Positions 1-7,354 of a stretch of 64,000 bases of DNA are shown piece by piece (the stretch's first letter is position 1; each line of letters starts with the position of its first letter). The notes beneath the pieces are model-generated. The model was not told the origin of the DNA. It was given only the letters and a program-made list of their open reading frames with translations, and did no database searches. The position numbers were made by a program, and so were the translations under genes. Origin of the DNA: Nannocystis sp. RBIL2 (GTDB lineage Bacteria > Myxococcota_A > Polyangia > Nannocystales > Nannocystaceae); the NCBI RefSeq assembly GCF_026626745.1, contig NZ_JAPNJW010000001.1, positions 3,890,001 to 3,954,000 on the forward strand, read 5' to 3'.

Positions 1-6
1 CCTTTT

Positions 7-37
7 AACATGTTCTAGAGGACATGCTCTGAAGGAT
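7..37. repeat. Dispersed GACATGTC-type palindrome, copy at left edge
   Basis: Two half-units, AACATGTTC and GGACATGCTC, about 14 bp apart. The rest of positions 1-277 shows no gene I can support. Confidence 0.7.
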
Positions 38-277
38 TCCCCGCGAGCGCGCCGCCGCAGGCGGAGCCGCGAACGCACGGCCTTGCTCGGCGCTACCAGC
101 GAGCGACGCCCGAGGCCGCGACGGCCCCGTGGAACCGTCGTCCTCTTCGAGAGAGGCGCACCGCGGCGCGAATCCTCGAGGTCACTCGCACGGCCTGCCG
201 GTGCGGGCAGCCTCCGATCGCGCCGCACAGGAGCGCCGAATCCTCGCCGCACCGGCCCTGCGGCTACATGGGAGAAA

Positions 278-1207
278 TCACTCGCACGGGTCTTCTTCGC
301 TCGCCGGTCCGCGCGGCGCGTGCAGCATCGACACCGGGATCGGCGCCGGCGGGGCGTCCGCGTCGAAGCTCGCCAGCACCTGCACGTGCGCGTCGCCGGA
401 GAACTCGCTGTAGTCGACGCGGACGTGATGCACCCCCGCCTCGAGCTGGGCCTCGCCGCCGCGCGACTGCGTCTTGCCGCGGGTCCGGTTGAGCACGATC
501 AGGTCGCCGTCGACGTACACCCGCGAGCCGTCGTCGGAGATCGACTGGAAGATCGCCTTCGTCGGCGCGTCGAGGTGCAGGCAGCTGTCCCAGCGGACCG
601 AGAACTGGTCGGCCGGCACGTCCTCCATCGGCGCGTCGCGGCCCCAGTCGAAGTCGATCTGGCGGTCGTAGCGGATCTGCCACTTCCCGCTGTGATCGGA
701 GCGGGCGTAGTAGGTCCCGCGCCACGGCTGCAGCGTCAGCGTCCACCACGGCCGCACCGCGAGCAGCACCACCACCGCGGCCGCCGCGGCGATCGCTGCC
801 CGCCGGTGCCACTTCGGCCGCGGCGTCGCCTCGCCGCGCGCCAGCGCGATCAGCTGCCCGAGCCGCCACGTGTGCGCCTCGACCTCGCCGCGCCCGAGCA
901 AAAAGCTCTCCGGCTGCCACGCCGGCCGGCGCCGCTCGGCCTGCAGCGCCGGCAACGCCCGCCCCAACTCGGCCACCGCGCGCGGTCCGACGGCCGCCTG
1001 CAACCGCGCCGGCAGCCACCCGCCCACATCTTCGATGTCCTCTGGAACATGTCCATCGGGACAGACTGCGCGCGCCAGCGCCTCCCACGCGCCGACGAGG
1101 TGGTGGGCCGCGCTGCGCGGCTCGCACGAGGGGTCGACGGTCACCGCGCGCGCGGCCCGGTGGGCCGCCTCCGCCACGGACAGGGCACGTTCGGTCTCGG
1201 TCATCAT
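278..1207 (-). CDS. Membrane-anchored PA14-like domain protein
   Basis: A 309-residue protein with a soluble N-terminal part of about 135 residues, one hydrophobic helix around 137-152, and a C-terminal beta-rich domain from about 160 that looks like PA14 (GTYYARSDHSGKW, SISDDGSRVYVDG, then GVHHVRVDYSEFSGDAHVQV near the end). PA14 domains usually bind glycans outside the cell. Its ATG overlaps the stop of the upstream glycosyltransferase as ATGA, so the two are translationally coupled and probably act together on a surface or secreted glycan. Residues 49-59 (CPDGHVPEDIE) come from the dispersed palindrome. The PA14 assignment is from motif recall and is fairly but not fully certain. Confidence 0.75.
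   Translation of the reverse strand: MMTETERALSVAEAAHRAARAVTVDPSCEPRSAAHHLVGAWEALARAVCPDGHVPEDIEDVGGWLPARLQAAVGPRAVAELGRALPALQAERRRPAWQPESFLLGRGEVEAHTWRLGQLIALARGEATPRPKWHRRAAIAAAAAVVVLLAVRPWWTLTLQPWRGTYYARSDHSGKWQIRYDRQIDFDWGRDAPMEDVPADQFSVRWDSCLHLDAPTKAIFQSISDDGSRVYVDGDLIVLNRTRGKTQSRGGEAQLEAGVHHVRVDYSEFSGDAHVQVLASFDADAPPAPIPVSMLHAPRGPASEEDPCE
1044..1066. repeat. Palindromic repeat copy inside the PA14-like gene
   Basis: GGAACATGTCC followed by ATCGGGACAG; translated in frame on the minus strand as CPDGHVPEDI. Confidence 0.75.
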
Positions 1208-3006
1208 CCGCTCACCTCCTGGTCCTTCTCGCTCACTCTCGGCGCGGCCTTGGGCGCGGGCAGCCGCCGTCGCGCGCCCTTCTCGGTGCGGTGGGACACC
1301 GGCCGGCCGCGCAGATCCTTCACCACGTTGAGCACTCCGCCGTCGCGCTCGACCGCGAAGATCTGCGGCGCGTCGGGGAAGCGCGTGTCACAGTGGTCGC
1401 GCAGGTAGCCGACGCTGAAGTCGGAGTACTGCTCGCCGGGCCGCGACTTGAACGAGCGGAAGTTGCCCGGCACGTGCAGGTGCATCGCCTTGCCCGAGAG
1501 ACAGCCGGTGAAGTAGTACACCGAGTCGAGGTACGTCGCGCGCTCGTTGTCCCACAGCCAGCGCTGCAGCCCCAGCATCGCCTCGGGGTTGGTGTTGCCG
1601 TAGTAGTCGGTGTCGTAACGGCCGATCGCCCCGGCCACCCCGCCGACGAGGCGGTTGAAGTAGACCACCTGGTGCGGGTGCAGCCGGACCGACTGCACCA
1701 GCAGGTCGACCAGCAGCGCCCCCGTCAGCGCCCACGCGGCCGCTCGCGCCCACCGCCGGCGCAGGCGCACGATCAGCGCCTCGGTCGTCACCGCCGCCAG
1801 CGCGACCATCGGCGGGACCACGAACAGGAAGTGGCGATAGCCGTCGTACAGCGGCGAGCCCTTGTAGACCGCGTAGATCGGCGGCACGAAGATCGCCATC
1901 CCCAGCAGCAGCAGCGCCAGCGCCGGCCGCACGTGCTCGGGCCGGCCGCCGCGGCGCAGCAGCGCGGCCACGCCCCACAGCGTGCCGATCGTCAGCATCA
2001 CCAGCACCAGCTCCGGCGTCTGGAACCCGAAGTAGTGCGGCAGGTACTCCCAGCCGATGTCGTAGTTCCACACGTACGCGTCGCCGAACGGCATCTTGCG
2101 CTGGTGCGCGTCGAAGCTGCTCATGCGCCGCAGGGCGATGAACGGCCGCGTCAGCGGATCCAGCTGCGCCCAGGGCCAGCCGATCAGCATCACCGCCCAC
2201 GCGCCCGCGGTCACCGAGGTCCCGATCGCCAGCGCCCGCCGCACGTGGGCCGCCAGCGCCGCCCAGCTGCGCCGCAGCCAGCCCGCGTGGGCGACGAAGA
2301 GCCCCAGCACCAGCGCGAGGAAGCACAGCAAGATCAGCCCGGCGATCCGCACGCTCAGCGCCAGGCCGATCGCCACCGCCAGCTTGGCCAGGGTGCCCCG
2401 GGACGGCCGCGGCAGCTCGCCGATCGCCACCACCATGTAATAAAGGCTCCACGCGTAAGCGACCGCGAACGGGCTGTCCTTCGGATTATTGAACATGTGG
2501 CCCCACCACACCGGGTGGAGCGTCAACATCACCAGCGCCAGCAGCCCCGCGCGCGGGCCCGCGAGCGCTCGCCCGAGCTTCCACGTGCCCACGAGGCCGA
2601 GCACGCCGACCAGCCCGCCGAGCAGGTGGATCGCCGGAAAACCCTCCATCGGCCGCGCGATGCCGCGGAAGATCGCTCCGAGCAGGTCATAGCCGCCGCC
2701 GTAGAGGTAGTTGATCCGGTAGGTCAGCGCCCCCGTGTCGGTGAAGCCCGAGCTGTACCACTGCGAGATGCGCGAGCCGTACGCCAGGTGCCACGCCTCG
2801 TCCCACGTGACCCCGTACTGGCGGAAGGTGAGCAGCACCGTCACCAGCGCCGCCGCGAGCCACGCCCACGCCACGCGGTCGTACCCCCGCGCGGACGATG
2901 CGGAAGTCGACGGTAACAGGCGCGACAGCAACGACGATGATGCGTGTGACAAGCGGCCCCGACCTCGAAATTGCCCCCAGTGTGGCGAGCAGCGCGGCCG
3001 GTTCAA
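1204..3006 (-). CDS. GT39/PMT-like membrane glycosyltransferase
   Basis: A 600-residue polytopic membrane protein. The first periplasmic loop carries WDEAWH at about 68-73; the acidic DE pair after the first helix is the catalytic signature of GT-C enzymes of the GT39/ArnT type, which move a sugar from a polyprenyl-phosphate donor. Ten or more hydrophobic helices follow, then a soluble C-terminal part. The first 45 residues are Ser/Arg rich and poorly helical; a GTG at 2874 just before the first helix is a possible later start. The following PA14-like gene is coupled to it by ATGA. Substrate unknown. Confidence 0.85.
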   Translation of the reverse strand: MNRPRCSPHWGQFRGRGRLSHASSSLLSRLLPSTSASSARGYDRVAWAWLAAALVTVLLTFRQYGVTWDEAWHLAYGSRISQWYSSGFTDTGALTYRINYLYGGGYDLLGAIFRGIARPMEGFPAIHLLGGLVGVLGLVGTWKLGRALAGPRAGLLALVMLTLHPVWWGHMFNNPKDSPFAVAYAWSLYYMVVAIGELPRPSRGTLAKLAVAIGLALSVRIAGLILLCFLALVLGLFVAHAGWLRRSWAALAAHVRRALAIGTSVTAGAWAVMLIGWPWAQLDPLTRPFIALRRMSSFDAHQRKMPFGDAYVWNYDIGWEYLPHYFGFQTPELVLVMLTIGTLWGVAALLRRGGRPEHVRPALALLLLGMAIFVPPIYAVYKGSPLYDGYRHFLFVVPPMVALAAVTTEALIVRLRRRWARAAAWALTGALLVDLLVQSVRLHPHQVVYFNRLVGGVAGAIGRYDTDYYGNTNPEAMLGLQRWLWDNERATYLDSVYYFTGCLSGKAMHLHVPGNFRSFKSRPGEQYSDFSVGYLRDHCDTRFPDAPQIFAVERDGGVLNVVKDLRGRPVSHRTEKGARRRLPAPKAAPRVSEKDQEVSG

Positions 3007-3156
3007 GCGCCCGCGTCACTGTTCGCGAGCTCGCGACCTGCAGGTCACGCGCGCCGCCGCAGTTCGCGACCTCGAAGCGAGGCTGTGACAGATCCCGCGC
3101 GCCCACGCACGCCCGCCCATGCACCGCGAGCCAGCAATCACTGCGCGGCCTCACGA

Positions 3157-3187
3157 TCTGTCTCTCCGAACATGTCTCTCGGAACTC
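3157..3187. repeat. Palindromic repeat copy
   Basis: CTGTCTCTCCGAACATGTCTCTCGG: related half-units in the divergent intergenic region. Confidence 0.65.
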
Positions 3188-3337
3188 ATAGCGACAGAGG
3201 TCGCTACCGCCACCTTCGGCCTCCACGGCTCCGCCCTTCACTACCTGTCCCGTAGGCCAGCCGTCCCCCGCTCGCTCCCGCTCCCTGTCCCCCGCGCCCC
3301 CCGCAATTGCGCCCTCCGCCGCCATGCACGCGCGTGC

Positions 3338-3343
3338 TAGTCT
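3338..3343 (+). promoter_or_regulatory. -10 element TAGTCT, leaderless start
   Basis: TAGTCT lies 11 bp before the GTG at 3355, with no Shine-Dalgarno. Confidence 0.5.
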
Positions 3344-3354
3344 CGCTCGCGCCT

Positions 3355-4221
3355 GTGACCGCCCCCACCTCTGCCCCGCCGGTCCTCGCCCCGCGCACCT
3401 GGTTCGCCCCCGGCCCGCTCCCGGCGCGCCGCGGCCTCGCCCTGTTCGGCTGGGGCCTCGCTCAGCCGCTGCTCGGCCTGCGCGTCGTCGTGCGCGAGCC
3501 GGCCCTGCTGCGCGCCGCTGCCTGGCCGGTCCTGCTGTTCGCCGGCTTCTGCGTCCTCGTGGCCCTGGGCGCCGAGGACGACGCCGGCGCTCGCCTCGAT
3601 GTCTTCCTCGCCACCCTCGTCACCCTCGCGCCGGCGCCGGTGCTCCTGTTCGGCAAGACCTACCGGCGCCTGGCCGCCGCCGCCCGCGTCCCGCTCGGCC
3701 TGTCCCCGAGGACAGCCGAAACGCCCAAGCTGCGCACCGCCATCGCCGACGCCGTCCGCCAGGCCATCCTCCTCGGCGTCGGCCTCGTCCCGGTGTGGCT
3801 CGCGTTCGAGCTCGTGCAGGCGTTCTGGCCCGCCGCCGCCCCCGGCTTCGTGTGGATCGCCTGGGCAGTCGCCGGCTTCTGGGCCCTGCACTGGATCGTC
3901 GTCGAGGCCCTCGACAACGGCCACACGGTCGACCCCGCCGCCCCGGCCGACCCCGCCGCGTCCGCGGTCGACCCGTGGTTCGTTCGCCTGTGGCAGGTCC
4001 CGCTGCTGCGCAAGTTCTCCGGCCTGCTGCGCCGGCTCAGCCGGCCGTGGCGGCGCGAGCTGCAGCTCGTCGCGCGCCACCCCGAGCTCGCCCTCGGCTT
4101 CGGCCTCGGCGTCGCCGCCATCATCGTCGTGCCGTTCGCCGCCCTGGTGTTCCGCCCGGCCGCCGTCGTCGCCGCGGTCCACGTCCTCGGCCGCGTCGAC
4201 GAGGCCGCCCCGCCAGCGTGA
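3355..4221 (+). CDS. Multi-pass membrane protein, possibly EI24/CysZ-like
   Basis: 288 residues from the GTG at 3355. I preferred it to the ATG at 3307 because a TAGTCT -10 sits just upstream and the extra residues look non-coding. Hydrophobic segments lie at about 45-65, 75-100, 140-165 and 170-190, with another near the C-terminus (GFGLGVAAIIVVPFAALVF). The N-terminal GLRVVVREPALLRAAAWPVL pattern and overall layout resemble EI24-domain proteins, but I see no decisive motif, so the family is tentative. The gene ends at a hairpin made by the palindromic repeat. Confidence 0.7.
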   Translation: MTAPTSAPPVLAPRTWFAPGPLPARRGLALFGWGLAQPLLGLRVVVREPALLRAAAWPVLLFAGFCVLVALGAEDDAGARLDVFLATLVTLAPAPVLLFGKTYRRLAAAARVPLGLSPRTAETPKLRTAIADAVRQAILLGVGLVPVWLAFELVQAFWPAAAPGFVWIAWAVAGFWALHWIVVEALDNGHTVDPAAPADPAASAVDPWFVRLWQVPLLRKFSGLLRRLSRPWRRELQLVARHPELALGFGLGVAAIIVVPFAALVFRPAAVVAAVHVLGRVDEAAPPA

Positions 4222-4240
4222 CCGCCTGAACGCTCATATC

Positions 4241-4275
4241 CTTTCAGACATGTCCATTCCGACATGCCTGAAAGG
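4241..4275. terminator. Hairpin formed by a palindromic repeat between convergent genes
   Basis: Arms CTTTCAGACATGTC and GACATGCCTGAAAG pair over 13 of 14 positions around a CATTCC loop. It sits between convergent genes ending at 4221 and 4286. There is no U tract, so it may be a bidirectional transcript end or processing hairpin rather than a classical terminator. Confidence 0.6.
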
Positions 4276-4285
4276 ACAGTCGCTC

Positions 4286-4747
4286 TCACTCCGCGTGCGC
4301 CGCCATGAACTCGAGCGCCGCAGTGCACGGGAACGTCGTCTGCGACACCGCGGCGACCAACGGGCACTGCCCGCCCCTGCACACCACCCGGGCCTCGCGC
4401 CGCCCGCTGCCCTCGGTCTCCGAGGTGAAGCTGCCGACCTCGGTCATGTTGACGTCGAGGATCGCGTCGGTCCCGGAGATCCTCACCTGCACCAGGTGCT
4501 CCGGGCACTCGAACTCCATGCCCTCGAGCTCGCACGCGATCGCCCCGGAGCCGTCGACCGGCTCGACCGTGAACCGACCGCCCCGCTTGGTCTCGAGCAT
4601 GAAGTCGACCGCCAGCCGCTCGGTGATCTCGCCGCAGCCCTCGTCGAGCACCTCGCCGAGGAGGAACTCCCACCGCCCCTCGCGCGGCTCGAACCCCGAG
4701 CTACAAGCAGACAGCAGAGACAGACCGACCAGCCACGCCCGCATCAT
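4286..4747 (-). CDS. Small lipoprotein of unknown function
   Basis: 153 residues. The N-terminus MMRAWLVGLSLLSACSS is a type II signal with lipobox LSAC, so the mature protein is lipid-anchored. The remainder is beta-rich with several cysteines (CGEI, CELEGMEFEC, CRGGQC, FPC) that could pair as disulfides in the periplasm. No family recognised. A TAGCCT -10 lies 6 bp before the ATG, so the message is probably leaderless. It shares its strand with the methyltransferase gene upstream but has its own promoter. Confidence 0.75.
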   Translation of the reverse strand: MMRAWLVGLSLLSACSSGFEPREGRWEFLLGEVLDEGCGEITERLAVDFMLETKRGGRFTVEPVDGSGAIACELEGMEFECPEHLVQVRISGTDAILDVNMTEVGSFTSETEGSGRREARVVCRGGQCPLVAAVSQTTFPCTAALEFMAAHAE

Positions 4748-4753
4748 GACGGC

Positions 4754-4759
4754 AGGCTA
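4754..4759 (-). promoter_or_regulatory. -10 element TAGCCT, leaderless start
   Basis: TAGCCT is separated by 6 bp from the ATG at 4747. Confidence 0.55.
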
Positions 4760-4766
4760 GCAGACC

Positions 4767-5567
4767 TCAGCCGGCTTTTCGCATGAACACCAGGTATTGG
4801 TACGGCAAGAGCTCGCGGTCGGTGCGCTCGTGGGAGAAGCCGAGCTTCTGCAGGTGCGCCGCCACGATCGCGTCGTCGACGCGCATCGCCGCCGGCGGCC
4901 CCGGAGCGTCCTCCGGCGCGTCTTTCTTGAAATCGACGACCACCAACAGCCCGCCCGGCTTCAGCGCGTCGCGGACCTTGCCGAAGAAGCGCGAGGGCTC
5001 GTCGATGTGGTGGTACGTGTCGACCATGAGCGCCACGTCGAGCCCCTCGGGCAGCTTCGGATCGGCGCTGGCGCCCTCGACGGTGGTCACGTTGGCGAGC
5101 CCCTCCTTGGCCGCGCGCTCGCCGATCCACTTCACCATGTCGGGCTCGAGGTCGTTGGCGATCACCCGCCCCTCGGGCACCGCCTTGGCCAGGCGCACCG
5201 TGAAGTAGCCGGTGCCCGCGCCGAGGTCGGCCACGGTCATCGCCGGCGTCAGCTTCAGCGCCGCCACCACCTCGTCCGGCTTCTGCCAGGCCGCGCGGTC
5301 GGGGCTGTCGAACTGGGCCGTCCACTCGGCCGCGTCGGTGAAGCGGTGGTGCTTGTGGTGCCCGCGCCCGCGGTGGTCCTCGTAGGCCTGGGCCTGCTCC
5401 TCGTGCTCCTGCGCGTGGAACGCCCGCTCCTTCTTGGCCTCGTGGTCATGTCCTTCCGCACCTGCGTGTTTGGGCATGTCCTTCGGGTCATGTCCTGCGG
5501 GCGGGCCGGGCTGTCGATTGCACCCGACTAGGGCCCCGGCGATCGCGACGATCACGGCTCTTCGCAT
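4767..5567 (-). CDS. Class I SAM-dependent methyltransferase, lipoprotein
   Basis: 266 residues starting with a lipoprotein signal (MRRAVIVAIAGALVGC). A His/Glu-rich spacer of about 70 residues follows, then a Rossmann methyltransferase fold: motif I VADLGAGTGYFTVRLA, acidic motif NDLEP, post-I VALMVDTYHHI. An export signal on a methyltransferase is odd because SAM is cytosolic, but similar exported members are common in environmental genomes. Residues about 22-30 (AGHDPKDMPKHAG) directly after the lipobox come from repeat DNA. A TATGGT -10 lies 6 bp upstream of the ATG. Substrate unknown. Confidence 0.85.
   Translation of the reverse strand: MRRAVIVAIAGALVGCNRQPGPPAGHDPKDMPKHAGAEGHDHEAKKERAFHAQEHEEQAQAYEDHRGRGHHKHHRFTDAAEWTAQFDSPDRAAWQKPDEVVAALKLTPAMTVADLGAGTGYFTVRLAKAVPEGRVIANDLEPDMVKWIGERAAKEGLANVTTVEGASADPKLPEGLDVALMVDTYHHIDEPSRFFGKVRDALKPGGLLVVVDFKKDAPEDAPGPPAAMRVDDAIVAAHLQKLGFSHERTDRELLPYQYLVFMRKAG
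5446..5501. repeat. Three palindromic repeat half-units in the methyltransferase spacer
   Basis: TCATGTCCTTCCG, GGCATGTCCTTCGGG and TCATGTCCTGCGG are translated just after the lipobox; the middle unit carries CTTCGG. Confidence 0.75.
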
Positions 5568-5573
5568 GCCCGG

Positions 5574-5579
5574 ACCATA
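5574..5579 (-). promoter_or_regulatory. -10 element TATGGT, leaderless start
   Basis: TATGGT lies 6 bp upstream of the ATG at 5567, inside the 15-bp gap behind the HAD gene. Confidence 0.55.
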
Positions 5580-5582
5580 CCC

Positions 5583-6257
5583 TCAGCGCAGCAGCGCGGA
5601 AAGCCGCGCGCGCACCCCCGGCCACGACGTCCACGCGGGGTCCGGCGGGTCGCCGCCGGCCAGCACGCCGAAGAAGCGCATGCCGCAGGTCTCGGCGAAC
5701 CGTTGATCGGCGAACGCCCGGTCGCCGACCATGACCATGCGCTCCCCGGGCAGCCCCATGCCGGCCAGCGTCCGCGCCGCCATCCGCGCCGCCGGCTTCA
5801 TCGCCCCGTGCTCCTCGGTCACCAGCGAGAAGTGGAACAGCGCCGGGTCGATGCCGAGCGCGCGCAAGCGGTCGTGGGCGCCGCGGTAGTCGCTGACGAG
5901 CCCGAGCCGCAGCCCGCCGGCGCGCAGCCGCAGCAGCACCTCCGCGACCCCGGGGTAGGCCCGCCCGGCCCGCTCGACCGCCCGCAGCACCTGCGGCTCG
6001 TAGCTGTCGGAGATCCACCGGCGCCAGCTCTCCTGCCCGCGGTCGTCGCTCGCCAGCCGCTGCAGCGTCTCGCGCGCCAGCGCCCCGGCGTCGTCGAAGT
6101 CGACCCCCGCCAGCCCGGTCCGCACCTTCGTGTAGCGCCACAGCCGCGGCAGCGCCGGCAGCATGCGCGTCAGCACCCACCGCTCGACCGGCCGCTTGTC
6201 GTACAGCGTGCCGTCGAGGTCGAACACGACCCCCTCGATCGCCCCGTCACTCGCCAT
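5583..6257 (-). CDS. HAD-superfamily hydrolase
   Basis: 224 residues. HAD motif I is VFDLDGTLYDK at about 9-19 with the two catalytic aspartates, motif II is GLVSDYRG, motif III is the Lys in HGAMKPAARM, and motif IV is VGDRAFADQRFA. This suggests a phosphatase or dehalogenase-type enzyme of unknown substrate. I chose the ATG at 6257 over the one at 6278 because GAAGGGGAG lies 6-8 bp before it. It lies downstream of crtB on the same strand, separated by a repeat cluster. Confidence 0.85.
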   Translation of the reverse strand: MASDGAIEGVVFDLDGTLYDKRPVERWVLTRMLPALPRLWRYTKVRTGLAGVDFDDAGALARETLQRLASDDRGQESWRRWISDSYEPQVLRAVERAGRAYPGVAEVLLRLRAGGLRLGLVSDYRGAHDRLRALGIDPALFHFSLVTEEHGAMKPAARMAARTLAGMGLPGERMVMVGDRAFADQRFAETCGMRFFGVLAGGDPPDPAWTSWPGVRARLSALLR

Positions 6258-6287
6258 CGCGCGCTCCCCTTCGCTCATGACTTTTTT

Positions 6288-6354
6288 AACATGTCCGTCG
6301 GCGCATGTCGTGAACGACATGTCTCGGGCGACATGCTCCTTCGGCCATGCATGC
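6288..6354. repeat. Cluster of five palindromic repeat half-units, 14-bp period
   Basis: Successive CATG cores (AACATGTCC, GCATGTC, GACATGTC, GACATGCTC, GCCATGC) occur at about 13-14 bp spacing between the HAD and crtB genes. This is one of the clearest displays of the period. Confidence 0.8.
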
Positions 6355-6361
6355 CAGACCC

Positions 6362-7354
6362 TCAAAAGACCTCGCGGACCAGCGCGAGCACGCGGCCGCC
6401 GCGGGTCACCCGGGAAGGCCGGCGGATCCCGCCGTCGGCGCCCGGCAGGTCGGCGATGAAGCGGTGCAGCTGCGGGTCGTGCGGCTCCTGGCGCGGGCGG
6501 ATCGCCCCGCGGAGGAATCCCAGCAGCGCCGCCCCGGTCCACAGCGCCTTCTCGAGCGCGGGCACGATCGTGCGCCCCGCCAGCGCGTCGCCGCCGCGCC
6601 GCCGCAGGCGCAGGCCGATCGCCCGGTAGACCCGACTCGCCACCACGATCGCCAGCCGCGTGCGCCACGGGATGAACCGCATGCCCGCGTCGGCGCTGGC
6701 GTAGTAGCGCTCGGCCAGCGCCAGCACGTCGAGCACCACCCCGGCGACGGCCTCGCGTCCGGCCGTCCCGGCCAGCAGCGCCTCGGGGCTCGTGCCCGCG
6801 AAGTCGAGTCGGTTGGCCGGCAGGTAGACCCGGCCGCGCGCGGCGTCCTCGGCGACGTCGCGGGCGATGTTGGTCAGCTGCATGGCGATCCCCAGGTCCA
6901 GGGCGAACGGGCTGGCCAGCGGGTCGCGGGCGCCGATCACCCCGCACATCATCAGACCGACGGTCCCCGCGACCTGGTAGCAGTAGCGCAGCAGCGCCGC
7001 GTCGTCGGGCAGCGCCACCGGCCCGGCGTCGGCGCGCACGCCGGCGATCAGCTCGTGGGCGACCTGCAGCGGCACGCCCCAGCCGGCCAGCAGATCGCGG
7101 TAGCAGGCGACCAGCGGCCGGGCCTCCGCCGTGCCCGCCAGCTCGGCCTCGATCGCCTCGACCGCCGCCAGCCCCTCACCCGGCGCCTGCGCCAGGTCGA
7201 CCACGTCGTCGACCAGGCGGCAGAACGCGTACACCACCGCCGCCTCGTCGAGCCGCTCCGCCGGCAGGAACCAGCCCGCCAGGTCGAACGTGCGCGCGTG
7301 CCGGGCCAGCGTCGCCCGGCTCTCGGCCACCACCCGAACTCGGTCGTAGCTCAA
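6362..7354 (-). CDS. crtB: Phytoene synthase (trans-isoprenyl diphosphate synthase family)
   Basis: Joins two GGPP molecules to form phytoene, the first committed step of C40 carotenoids. Both Asp-rich signatures are present: FCRLVDDVVD at about 44-53 and LTNIARDVAEDAARGRVYLP near 160-180. I place the start at a TTG (7352-7354) whose TGA forms the crtI stop, a TTGA overlap, with GGGGAG 7 bp upstream; this gives 330 residues, a normal family length. No ATG gives a sensible start. Together with crtI this makes at least lycopene-type carotenoids possible. Confidence 0.93.
   Translation of the reverse strand: MSYDRVRVVAESRATLARHARTFDLAGWFLPAERLDEAAVVYAFCRLVDDVVDLAQAPGEGLAAVEAIEAELAGTAEARPLVACYRDLLAGWGVPLQVAHELIAGVRADAGPVALPDDAALLRYCYQVAGTVGLMMCGVIGARDPLASPFALDLGIAMQLTNIARDVAEDAARGRVYLPANRLDFAGTSPEALLAGTAGREAVAGVVLDVLALAERYYASADAGMRFIPWRTRLAIVVASRVYRAIGLRLRRRGGDALAGRTIVPALEKALWTGAALLGFLRGAIRPRQEPHDPQLHRFIADLPGADGGIRRPSRVTRGGRVLALVREVF

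Larger units (their letters stand above)
3007..3354. other. Divergent intergenic region (348 bp)
   Basis: Separates the minus-strand glycosyltransferase from the plus-strand membrane protein. It holds a palindromic repeat copy at 3157-3187 and the -10 of the next gene near 3340. No other gene is supported. Confidence 0.6.

Noticed and set aside
83..277. Short frames at the left edge
   Set aside because: Arg/Pro/Ser-rich with no start signal or family; they are by-products of GC-rich DNA.
3025..3047. Adjacent palindromes CGCGAGCTCGCG and ACCTGCAGGT
   Set aside because: Short palindromes of this kind are expected by chance in GC-rich DNA and no repeat of the pair was seen.
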